Source of the DNA: Intestinimonas butyriciproducens
GTDB taxonomy: Bacteria; Bacillota; Clostridia; Oscillospirales; Oscillospiraceae
Length of the DNA stretch: 64,000 nucleotides
Assembly: GCF_004154955.1 (NCBI RefSeq)
Contig: NZ_CP011524.1
Location: 372,001 to 436,000, forward strand
Direction: 5' to 3'
This document shows positions 42,379 through 49,844 of the stretch, in pieces; within the stretch, counting starts at the first letter, position 1; each line of letters starts with the position of its first letter. The notes beneath the pieces were generated by a model, which ran no database searches, was not told where the DNA came from, and saw only the letters and a program-made list of their open reading frames with translations. Made by a program: the position numbers and the translations under genes.

Positions 42379-44791
42379 AGGACTCACCTCCCAAGGGCAG
42401 CGTCATGCAGATCCCAACGGCATCGTCCAGATCCTTGCAGGCGATCTGACCGCCCAGCGCGGCAACCGCCGTCGTCAGTTCCTCCGAAAAGCGCCATTGT
42501 CCGGGATTACCGCCCGGAAGAAAGCGGAAAACCAGATGGGCGCCCTCCGGCTCCAGATACCCCAGCAGAGGAGAGGCGTTCTCCCGCAGGGCCCAGGATA
42601 TGGCTTCAAAGGCAAAGTCGTAGCACAGTGCCGCCCTGCGGATCTCCAGCACTCCACGCTGCCCGCAGCGGATGAGCAGCTGCAGTCCTGCATAGCGGGC
42701 CAGTTCTGCCAGCTCATCCAGATAAATGCTCAATTCCTCTCCGGGCAGTCCATCCCCCTGACGTGCCAGGAAAAACAGATTGCATCTGCGTTTGATATGG
42801 CACAGGCAAAGAGTGATGTAGGCGGTCAGGTCCCGGGGATGGGGGGTCTCCGGCAGAGCCTCGATCAGCCGTCCCAGCGTCTGGATGCGGCGCTCCATGT
42901 CCCGGTCCAGCTGTTCAAACATGGCGCGGTTTGTCTCCGCAGCCAGCAGGCGCTTTTTCACATCGCCCTCCTCACGCAGCAGGGCGTTGGCCGCCTCCAG
43001 ACGGGCCTGCACAGCCTGGATCTCCCTGCGCAGCCGGTTGAGCTGGGAGAGGTCCTCCTGCCATACCGCCATACCGCCGTGAATAGGAACCGCGTGAAGC
43101 TGGGTGTCGCTGTCCCGCAGCAGCGGATGGGCCATATCCATGGAGATCCTCCGCCAGATGGAGCGGGAGACGGGAGGCGCGCCCCGGGAGGACAGGACGG
43201 TGCGGCCCTGCTCATCCAGCAGCATCAGCCCAATGGGAGTGGCGGTGAACAGGCGCTGATACTGAAGATTGACCGGGATAAACCCCGCGTGGAGGGCCGA
43301 CTCAAAAAACAGGGCGGACAGCACGCAGATGTTCACGGTAAGATCGCTCTCCCACGCCAGAGGCACCCGCCTGATGTAAGCAGTGATGTAGGCCAGCAAT
43401 CCCACGCAGAACAGCAGCGGAACCACCCTGCCGGCCCAGTAGGGGCTATACCGCCCCCTGTGGAGCAGCTTCCAGACTGCGCAGGCCAGGAACAGGAGGA
43501 ATAAAGCCATTACGCCCCAGTATCCCGGACCGTACCGGTAGTCTGAGGCCCAGTCCCCGGCCGGGTCAAAACGAAACACCAGCTGGTGGAGATCGTTTGT
43601 GAGTACCAATAGCACAGAGAGGGCATAGCAGGCCAGAGGCGGCCACAGAGGGCGCAGCGGCTTTTTCTCACCCTCCGGATGGTCCAGGATTACGGCCAGA
43701 TACAGCAGCGTTACCGGAAGGGCAAGCTGAAAGATGTAATAGCCGTACCAGCACATCCGGCACAGAAGCCCATCTGCTGTCAGCTGATATTTGAACAGGC
43801 GCAGCAGCAACCATCCCACCATCAGCCAGCCCATGACCCCGACTACTCGGCGGACATCCCGGCGGATCATCCGATGGGATACCGTCCCCTTCCACAGCAG
43901 GATGGCGGCGGCGATGAGCAGGGCGGATAAAATATGCTCCCGGAGATCTGCTGTGGTATAGCGCCGGATGTGGAGCACCTGCCGGCGCAGGTCCCGGCTG
44001 CTGTCCCCGGTCAGTTTCAGAAACCAGCCGTAGTCCTCCTCGCTCAGGGTACGGGCCGACCGGTAATCATCGGGAAAATCAGCCGGTCTCTCTCCGTCCG
44101 CCAGGGGCAGCCCTGCTGACAGAAGGGTTTCATCCAGCCCCGGCTCCAGCGTCAGAGGGATATCGGAGAGCAGCCCCATACGGCAGGACAGCGTGCCCTC
44201 CGCCGGCACGATGATCTCATAATTTCCTCCGTTCCGGTTCCACGCGGCGGCCTCCCAGTCCAGACAGATCAGAATAGGGGCGTCCGGCGCGTCCAGTTCA
44301 AAGCCGCCGTTCTGACTAAGGTGTTCCAGCAGCTCCAGAGCGTCACGCTTGGAGGGCGCCTCCCGGTCCAGCCCGTAGGACAGGGCGCCCAGAGCCAGCA
44401 TATTGCTGTTCACGGAGCTGCTGCTGATGCCTACGGGCACCGGGCTCTCCCGTAGGCTGTTCCAGCCGGTGATGACCGCATCCGTCCGCGTGCGGTCTAC
44501 CGCCAGGATCACGGTGGCCGTGACATGGGGATACCAATACCGGCCGATGCCCCGCTCCAGCGCCGGGATGGCCTGTACATCAAAGCAGGCCACGGCGCTG
44601 CCTCGGCTCACCTCCGCGTAGAGGGTATCCTCTGCCGTCTGAAGGGAATACCCGGGGAGGAAGGGAACGAGAGCCGCGCTGTATGCCTCAGCGCCCTCCG
44701 CTCCGGCGATCAGACGGTCCCCTGCGTCCACCGTGCCGCACCCAGCCAGGATCAGGCACAGCAGGAGGAGCGGCAGCCAACGCCCCTTCAT
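42371..44791 (-). CDS. Lipoprotein-headed 7TM-type sensor with degenerate kinase-like C-terminus
   Basis: The 806-residue product begins with a lipoprotein signal (L-I-L-A-G-C-G). Residues about 25-270 look like an extracytoplasmic binding domain, then seven or more membrane helices (270-510), a PAS-like stretch (T-P-I-G-L-M-L-L-D-E-Q-G), a coiled coil and a C-terminal region placed like a HATPase domain but without a proper N-box or glycine loops (F-E-A-I-S-W-A-L-R-E-N). It probably senses a ligand and signals to the intact kinase, not by its own phosphorylation. The ATG overlaps the previous stop (ATGA). Confidence 0.7.
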   Translation of the reverse strand: MKGRWLPLLLLCLILAGCGTVDAGDRLIAGAEGAEAYSAALVPFLPGYSLQTAEDTLYAEVSRGSAVACFDVQAIPALERGIGRYWYPHVTATVILAVDRTRTDAVITGWNSLRESPVPVGISSSSVNSNMLALGALSYGLDREAPSKRDALELLEHLSQNGGFELDAPDAPILICLDWEAAAWNRNGGNYEIIVPAEGTLSCRMGLLSDIPLTLEPGLDETLLSAGLPLADGERPADFPDDYRSARTLSEEDYGWFLKLTGDSSRDLRRQVLHIRRYTTADLREHILSALLIAAAILLWKGTVSHRMIRRDVRRVVGVMGWLMVGWLLLRLFKYQLTADGLLCRMCWYGYYIFQLALPVTLLYLAVILDHPEGEKKPLRPLWPPLACYALSVLLVLTNDLHQLVFRFDPAGDWASDYRYGPGYWGVMALFLLFLACAVWKLLHRGRYSPYWAGRVVPLLFCVGLLAYITAYIRRVPLAWESDLTVNICVLSALFFESALHAGFIPVNLQYQRLFTATPIGLMLLDEQGRTVLSSRGAPPVSRSIWRRISMDMAHPLLRDSDTQLHAVPIHGGMAVWQEDLSQLNRLRREIQAVQARLEAANALLREEGDVKKRLLAAETNRAMFEQLDRDMERRIQTLGRLIEALPETPHPRDLTAYITLCLCHIKRRCNLFFLARQGDGLPGEELSIYLDELAELARYAGLQLLIRCGQRGVLEIRRAALCYDFAFEAISWALRENASPLLGYLEPEGAHLVFRFLPGGNPGQWRFSEELTTAVAALGGQIACKDLDDAVGICMTLPLGGESCG

Positions 44792-45141
44792 GGAGCCACC
44801 GGCTCCCCGGACTCCTCCATCCGGCCGGCACATTCCCGGCACAGATCCATCTCATCGCAGATGAGGAAGCAGGCGTCGCAGACCAGCCGCCGGCAGATGG
44901 GGCACTGGCTGAACCGCTCCCTGGCCTCCTGACCGGCCGCCTGCATGGCCCGCTGCTTCTCCCGCTGATAGATGGCGTCATAGAGTTCCTTCTTCTCCCG
45001 GTGTTCCGCCGCCTGCAGCGCTTTGGAAAAGGGGATGCTGCTGCTGTACCAAAATTCTCCGCACACCTCGCAGCGGATGGAAAAGCAGAAATACTGGGGC
45101 GTGGAGCAGTCCTCCAGATGACCGAACAACAAGTTTCTCAT
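44788..45141 (-). CDS. Small zinc-binding protein of the sensory operon
   Basis: The 117-residue product has an early zinc pair (C-E-V-C-G-E), a charged helix (E-K-K-E-L-Y-D-A-I-Y-Q-R-E-K) and a RING-like C-terminal cluster (C-P-I-C ... C-D-A-C ... C ... C-R-E-C). It heads the operon with the 7TM sensor, kinase and regulator. Function unknown; metal or partner binding is inferred. AAAGGAGGCGCGCCCT precedes the ATG. Confidence 0.65.
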   Translation of the reverse strand: MRNLLFGHLEDCSTPQYFCFSIRCEVCGEFWYSSSIPFSKALQAAEHREKKELYDAIYQREKQRAMQAAGQEARERFSQCPICRRLVCDACFLICDEMDLCRECAGRMEESGEPVAP

Positions 45142-45209
45142 AGGGCGCGCCTCCTTTCCTTTCTGTTCCTGTTATAACAGGAGGAGGGAGCGTGCGTATA
45201 TGGTCTGCC

Positions 45210-45243
45210 GGATACTTTTTCCCGTTTTTTGCAAAAGGTATCC
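45210..45243 (-). promoter_or_regulatory. Split inverted repeat GGATAC-22-GTATCC, candidate operator
   Basis: GGATAC (45210-45215) and GTATCC (45238-45243) are separated by 22 nt, in front of the sensory operon. The same element with the same spacing and flanking TTT/ATT bases occurs at 48362-48395. A TATTAT hexamer just upstream (minus strand) would put it over or just after the transcription start. Confidence 0.55.
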
Positions 45244-45257
45244 ATTGGATAATAGAG

Positions 45258-45295
45258 AAAGCGCACAAAACCAATCCTTTGGTTTTGTGCGCTTT
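45258..45295 (-). terminator. Intrinsic terminator after the LuxR sensor gene
   Basis: AAAGCGCACAAAACCA (45258-45273) pairs perfectly over 16 bp with 45280-45295, loop 6 nt. It separates the solute-binding-protein operon from the kinase operon. Confidence 0.8.
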
Positions 45296-45315
45296 GCTGT
45301 ATTGTGGGTGGTGCA

Positions 45316-46908
45316 TCAAAACAGCTCCTGGAGCCGTCCGCACCGGCGGAGCAGGTCAATGTAGAGCATCAGCTCGTCCCGGGAGGCGACCCCCAGCTTC
45401 TCGTAGATGCTCCGGTTGTGCTTCCGGACTGTGCTCATGCTGATAAATGCCAGATCCGGGATGTCCGCGATCTCGCGTCCATCGATGTAGTAGCGGAGAA
45501 TGTTCCGCTCTGCCTCTGTCAGCAGATCCTTCCGTGCCACAAACTGGTCGAAGAGCTCTGCGACGTTGGGGGGAAGTTCCCCCTGCTCCAGACGCTGGTT
45601 CCGGGCCCGGGCGTTGAGAAACTCCGCCAGTTCATCCACCTCCGAGATCCCGGAGGACAGCCCCTGTTCCGGCAGTTCTTCCTGCTGGAACCGCTTCAGG
45701 CTGTCGGTAATAGGCCGGACAAATCTCCGCGCCAGGAAGAAGGAGAGGGCCAGCAGCACCACCAGCAGTCCCAGGGCCGCAATGATCCATGTTTTTTGTA
45801 TTTCAGCGGTGTATGCCGCATAACTGTCCTGGGGGATCAGGATCGCAGCGGCCCAGGCGGTGTCCTCCGCCTCTCCCTTGGAGATGGAGATGGTCTGATG
45901 CAGGCCGATATACCGCTCGGCGCCTGTGTCATATTCGTTATAGTATCGTCCCTGATGGATGGCGAGCGTCTCCTGACCGTCCAGATAGGTACCGTTGACG
46001 CTGCCCACCAATCCATCCGACAGCAGAAGACGGCTGTCCTGAATAGGAGCCAGAACGGTAACGGCGGAGCCGAACTGCCCCTCCGCCGCGGGATAGGACA
46101 GCTGGAAGTACAGCGCGCTGAGCTCCACGCCGCAGACGCCGTATACGCTCCCATCGCTGCCCACGATGGGGACGCACAGCAGTATAGCAGATTCCCAAGT
46201 ATCCTTCAGGTCGATGCGGCGGGACCAGAAATAGCGCTGCGCAGGGCGGTCCAAGGGCGTGTCCATCAGCTCCCGGCAGCCCGGGATCTGATCGGTGTCA
46301 AATTCCAGATTCCACCGATTGTGCAACTCCAGATCCTTTTGCCGGGCAATATCCGGGATACCGCGGAAGTAGACCACGGTAGGGGCAACCGGATTGCTGG
46401 CGCTGAGGTTGGTGTAACGCAGGTGGATCCCGCTTCTGGAGTGGTCTGCCACCTCCAGGGTGGTATTGGCCGTGGCATTCAAAATTGCATAGGCTCCGTT
46501 GCAGTTGGCGGTCTGGAGGGTGGTATTGACCAGCGGGTACATGATCTGCTGCAGCTTCAGCAGCCGCTCCGGGTCATCGTTGACCTCTTGCAGTGAAATG
46601 CCCTCCCGTACCAGCTCCCCTTCGATCTCGCGGCTGAGTTCTTTGGAGAGATTCAAGCTCTGGGCGGTCAGCCGATCCAGGCGACTGGCCAGGCTATCCT
46701 GTGTATTTTTCAGTTGCAGCTCCATCACCTCATGGAGCTGCTCGTCGTTTTGGGAAAAGGCCCCGGCGATGGACAGAAGGAGGATCACCGCCGCAAAGAC
46801 CACCAGGATCATGGACACCCAGTAGAGCATCAGTTTTCTCTGCATGCCCACGCTCTGCTTTTTGGCAAAGGCGTTCAGCGCCCGCAACTCCCGGAATTTG
46901 TTCAGCAC
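45316..46908 (-). CDS. Membrane one-component sensor: extracellular Cache-like domain, HAMP-like linker, LuxR HTH
   Basis: The 530-residue protein has a membrane helix near 25-47, a large extracytoplasmic domain (about 50-360) of the dCache type (Y-F-W-S-R-R-I-D, V-P-I-V-G-S-D-G-S-V-Y-G-V), a second helix near 365-385, a HAMP-like R-R-F-V-R-P-I segment and a C-terminal LuxR-type HTH (about 465-525; L-T-E-A-E-R-N-I-L-R-Y, S-T-V-R-K-H-N). No kinase or receiver is present, so signal passes directly to DNA binding from the membrane. Start GTG 46908 follows GAGGAGGAAACACC. It follows the binding-protein gene by 22 bp. Confidence 0.82.
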   Translation of the reverse strand: MLNKFRELRALNAFAKKQSVGMQRKLMLYWVSMILVVFAAVILLLSIAGAFSQNDEQLHEVMELQLKNTQDSLASRLDRLTAQSLNLSKELSREIEGELVREGISLQEVNDDPERLLKLQQIMYPLVNTTLQTANCNGAYAILNATANTTLEVADHSRSGIHLRYTNLSASNPVAPTVVYFRGIPDIARQKDLELHNRWNLEFDTDQIPGCRELMDTPLDRPAQRYFWSRRIDLKDTWESAILLCVPIVGSDGSVYGVCGVELSALYFQLSYPAAEGQFGSAVTVLAPIQDSRLLLSDGLVGSVNGTYLDGQETLAIHQGRYYNEYDTGAERYIGLHQTISISKGEAEDTAWAAAILIPQDSYAAYTAEIQKTWIIAALGLLVVLLALSFFLARRFVRPITDSLKRFQQEELPEQGLSSGISEVDELAEFLNARARNQRLEQGELPPNVAELFDQFVARKDLLTEAERNILRYYIDGREIADIPDLAFISMSTVRKHNRSIYEKLGVASRDELMLYIDLLRRCGRLQELF

Positions 46909-46930
46909 GGTGTTTCCTCCTCTCTTTTGT

Positions 46931-48304
46931 TTATCGCTCCATGATCTCCCGGAAGGCCTGGAGCCGCTCTGCGCTGATCTGCTCCAATCCGGTTTCTCCG
47001 GCCCCCAGATAATCCTGACGGCCCAGCGCAAGCTGTGAGCGCACCTGATCTTCCAGGGTCGTTTCCAGACTCAGATAGCTCTCCAGCTGGGGCGGCACAT
47101 AAAACTCATAGTTTGCCTGGGTATCCAGGTACGCCTGATAGAGGGAGGCGTATTTGGCGCTCTCCAGTCCCTCGATGGCCTTCGGCAGTTCGTTTTCAAA
47201 GGCGGCCCGAGTCACCGGCATGTAGCCCGTTCGGGTCACGAACTCCACATTGTGGTCCGGCTCGGTCAGCCACTTGAGGAGGGTCACGGCGGCCTGCTCC
47301 CTCTCTGGGGTGGAGCGTACGGTGCAGAAACCGGCTCCGCGCTGCATGACCAGCTTTTCCCCGTTTTCAAAGACCGGACAGGGCCGGGAGATGATAGTGA
47401 TCTCCTCGGAGGTATTGTCCGGATAAGTTACCACATCGCTGTAATAGAGGATGCTGGCCGAGGATGCCACGCTCACAATGCTGTCGCCGGTGCGGATGGA
47501 TTCTGTGGCGTAACCGCCCTTGAGCCAGACGCCCCCACGAAGCGCGGCCCGGGCCAGCGGCTCCCACGCCGCCTGGAATGCGGGGCCAAAGGCCAGCTTG
47601 TCACCCTGGAAGAAATCCTCGCCCAGGGATTCCGCCCCCACCTGGAAATAGTTGAAATAGTAGTCGTGAACGAACATGGACTTGGCGTCGCCCGGAATAT
47701 CCGGCGTCTGAGCGTCGGTCCAGTCCGCATAGACCTCTGCTGCCTTGAAAAGCCCCTCCCAGGTGTCCAGGTCCGCCAGCGTCACGCCGGTCGCCTGGGA
47801 GAAGCGGTCGAAGATCGTCTGGTTGATATACATGATCTCTGTGGATTTCGCCACGGGAAGGACCACCAGCCGGTCATTGACGATCCCCTCTTCCACGAAA
47901 GCCGGCAGGAAAGCGGACAGTTCTTCCTCGCTGAAGTAGTCCTGATAGTCCACCAGAATGCTGTCGTCGGGCAGCGCCATCACCGTCTTGGGATAGGATA
48001 CGAAAAGGTCGGGCAGCTCCGGAGCTCCCGGCTCTCCGTTGGCGGCGGCCAGCACCAGCTCGTGGATGGTGTTGGTGTTGGACACGGAGGTGACCTGCAC
48101 GTTGATCCGCTGCTCCTTTCCCACCGTCTGGTTGAACGCATCGATGAGGTCGTTGAGTGGGGAATCTGTCTGACCGCCATAGACGTGCCAGACCGTAATG
48201 GTGGTCGGCGTCTCTTCTTTTTTGGCCGTGTCGGAACAGCTCGCGCAGCAGTAGGCCAGCAAGATACCTGCCAGCAAAAACGCCGCAATTCTTCGTACCT
48301 TCAC
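46931..48304 (-). CDS. Extracellular solute-binding lipoprotein (sugar ABC type), no permease nearby
   Basis: The 457-residue product has a lipoprotein signal (C-C-A-S-C-S), then a cluster-B/UgpB-like periplasmic-binding fold (T-I-T-V-W-H-V-Y-G-G, I-N-V-Q-V-T-S-V, L-V-V-L-P-V-A-K-S-T-E-I-M-Y-I-N, T-R-T-G-Y-M-P-V-T). No ABC permease or ATPase gene lies in its operon. Its partner is the downstream membrane LuxR sensor, so it may feed ligand to that sensor. Transcribed from the palindrome promoter at 48406-48450. Confidence 0.83.
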   Translation of the reverse strand: MKVRRIAAFLLAGILLAYCCASCSDTAKKEETPTTITVWHVYGGQTDSPLNDLIDAFNQTVGKEQRINVQVTSVSNTNTIHELVLAAANGEPGAPELPDLFVSYPKTVMALPDDSILVDYQDYFSEEELSAFLPAFVEEGIVNDRLVVLPVAKSTEIMYINQTIFDRFSQATGVTLADLDTWEGLFKAAEVYADWTDAQTPDIPGDAKSMFVHDYYFNYFQVGAESLGEDFFQGDKLAFGPAFQAAWEPLARAALRGGVWLKGGYATESIRTGDSIVSVASSASILYYSDVVTYPDNTSEEITIISRPCPVFENGEKLVMQRGAGFCTVRSTPEREQAAVTLLKWLTEPDHNVEFVTRTGYMPVTRAAFENELPKAIEGLESAKYASLYQAYLDTQANYEFYVPPQLESYLSLETTLEDQVRSQLALGRQDYLGAGETGLEQISAERLQAFREIMER

Positions 48305-48361
48305 ATCGCATCACCTCGTTTTCATTATATCTGCTGAGGGTAAAAAAAGCCAGTTGAAACA

Positions 48362-48450
48362 GGATACTTTATTGAATTCATTTCGTGGAGTATCCATTTC
48401 AGTTCAGTATAACATGGATTCCATAAACCTGCCCTATCCGCAGCGGGTAG
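48362..48450 (-). promoter_or_regulatory. Promoter of the binding-protein operon with two operator types
   Basis: CTATCCGCAGCGGGTAG (48434-48450, one change from the perfect palindrome) lies exactly 22 nt upstream of a TATACT -10 (48406-48411, minus strand). Downstream, over the first transcribed bases, lies GGATAC-22 nt-GTATCC (48362-48395). An activator site upstream and a second element in the leader suggest dual control. Confidence 0.68.
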
Positions 48451-48453
48451 TTT

Positions 48454-49008
48454 TCATCGTTCAGGTTTTTCTTTTGATATCGTTGCCTTATCCGGGTGGA
48501 TCAGAGTGATGGGTAGCCCCTTTTTTCTGGCATAGTTGACGGTCATTCCCGTTCCGCTGCGGATAGAACGGTCGTTGTCATAGACTGCCAGTAAGTAGCC
48601 TGCACGGTCCACCATATACTCGTTGCGTCTCCGGTAATTGACCGCCGGGGGCGCTTCTTTATTACCCACGATAACCGTTTCCGCACTGTGTCGGATCAGA
48701 AAAGACATACGGCTGCGGCTGCGATCTTCCCAGTCTGTGTCGTGGCCCTCAAAGGGCAGAGCGATCTTCAGTTGGATCTCGCTATATTCCGGCTGTTCTT
48801 TGAGCCGCAGCAATATCTCCCCGGCCCACATATCCACGCCCAGAGCGCCGCCTACCCAAAACTGGCGAAAGCCTTGCTCATAGAGCTGGATCAACTGATC
48901 CCGGATGCGTTTCTTGATCCGCTTGCAGCCGTTGTTGTTTTCATCATATTTGAAGCGAAAGCGTGTCGGTCTATGGCCGATGATGGCACAGGCAAGTCCC
49001 CTTGTCAT
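48454..49008 (-). CDS. SLOG-family (DUF1273/YpsA-like) nucleotide-binding protein
   Basis: The 184-residue product has a Rossmann-like SLOG fold: I-I-G-H-R-P-T-R near the start, V-G-G-A-L-G-V-D near residue 53, N-Y-R-R-R-N-E-Y-M-V-D and A-V-Y-D-N late. SLOG proteins bind nucleotide-derived ligands and are common in mobile elements and defence contexts. It lies at the left end of the conjugative element. TGAGGTGTCAAT precedes the ATG and a consensus promoter lies at 49048-49076. Confidence 0.8.
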   Translation of the reverse strand: MTRGLACAIIGHRPTRFRFKYDENNNGCKRIKKRIRDQLIQLYEQGFRQFWVGGALGVDMWAGEILLRLKEQPEYSEIQLKIALPFEGHDTDWEDRSRSRMSFLIRHSAETVIVGNKEAPPAVNYRRRNEYMVDRAGYLLAVYDNDRSIRSGTGMTVNYARKKGLPITLIHPDKATISKEKPER

Positions 49009-49047
49009 ATTGACACCTCACATAACATCGAACAAAATAGTGTTTTA

Positions 49048-49076
49048 ATTATATATTGACGCTTTATAAGCATCAA
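49048..49076 (-). promoter_or_regulatory. Consensus promoter of the SLOG gene
   Basis: Minus-strand TTGATG (49071-49076) and TATAAT (49048-49053) with a 17-nt spacer. Confidence 0.7.
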
Positions 49077-49133
49077 TAATGCTTTAGGGTTAATTTTAGT
49101 ATGCGCTGCCTTCGGATAAACTAATTCCGTAAG

Positions 49134-49391
49134 GTGGTGATAACTCTGGAATGGGATTTTGACTTTTCCGAGCGCATGGAAAACCTGTCTTATGCTATCG
49201 GATACTATCGCAAGAAAAAGGGATATTCCCAGGAACAGTTGGCAGAGATCCTTGATATTAGCCGCCAGCATCTCGCGTCCGTTGAAGCGCCCGGCATGAG
49301 TCATGGCCTGTCTCTGGATCTGCTGTTTAGGATAGCCACCGTCCTTGAAGTGGAGCCGTATCTGCTGCTGAAATTTCGACTTGAGAAGTAA
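49134..49391 (+). CDS. XRE-family HTH regulator
   Basis: An 85-residue protein with one HTH domain (G-Y-Y-R-K-K-K-G-Y-S-Q-E-Q-L-A-E, I-S-R-Q-H-L-A-S-V-E-A). Two GTG codons at 49134 and 49137 or ATG 49176 could start it; no clear ribosome site decides. Divergent from the SLOG gene and probably the control gene at the left end of the element. Confidence 0.7.
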   Translation: MVITLEWDFDFSERMENLSYAIGYYRKKKGYSQEQLAEILDISRQHLASVEAPGMSHGLSLDLLFRIATVLEVEPYLLLKFRLEK

Positions 49392-49542
49392 GATTTTTCA
49401 TTAAGATGATGATAAGTCTTTTCTCTGACCTAAATCTCTGATAGAGTGAGTCCTTCTGGGTGGTTCACAATGAACCGCTCCTGGGTCCAGCGAATGGGCG
49501 CAGTTCTCCCTTGGCGGAAGATTTTGAAATTGCCATTGATTC

Positions 49543-49583
49543 AGAGAGTGGTTTGTACTACATTTTGGTACAAACCACTCTCT
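49543..49583 (-). terminator. Intrinsic terminator, left end of the transfer operon
   Basis: AGAGAGTGGTTTGTAC (49543-49558) pairs perfectly over 16 bp with 49568-49583, directly after the HTH gene stop. It ends the long minus-strand conjugation transcript. Confidence 0.8.
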
Positions 49584-49586
49584 CTT

Positions 49587-49844
49587 TTATTTCACGGTAT
49601 AGAGATTGGAGGTGCTGCTCCCATTCGGCCTGTGCCGGGAAGCCTTTTTCAGATAGCCGTGCTGCTCCAGATCGTGCAGCGCCCGCTTGACCGTGGAGCG
49701 GGACAGCTTCATGTCCGAGGCAATGGTCTTAATGCCCGGCCAGCACTTTCCCTCGGCATCGGAGCGATCCCGCAGGTACATATAGACCGCCTTCGCTCTG
49801 GAGGGAAGCTCAGTGTCGGCGTAAATCGTTCCGAAGTAACTCAT
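49587..49844 (-). CDS. Small winged-HTH protein of the transfer operon
   Basis: An 85-residue protein with one helix-turn-helix domain of the HTH_36 type (S-R-A-K-A-V-Y-M-Y-L, G-I-K-T-I-A-S-D-M-K-L-S, T-V-K-R-A-L-H-D-L-E-Q-H-G-Y). Such proteins are often plasmid replication initiator fragments or element regulators. It overlaps the traG stop by 4 bp. Confidence 0.78.
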   Translation of the reverse strand: MSYFGTIYADTELPSRAKAVYMYLRDRSDAEGKCWPGIKTIASDMKLSRSTVKRALHDLEQHGYLKKASRHRPNGSSTSNLYTVK

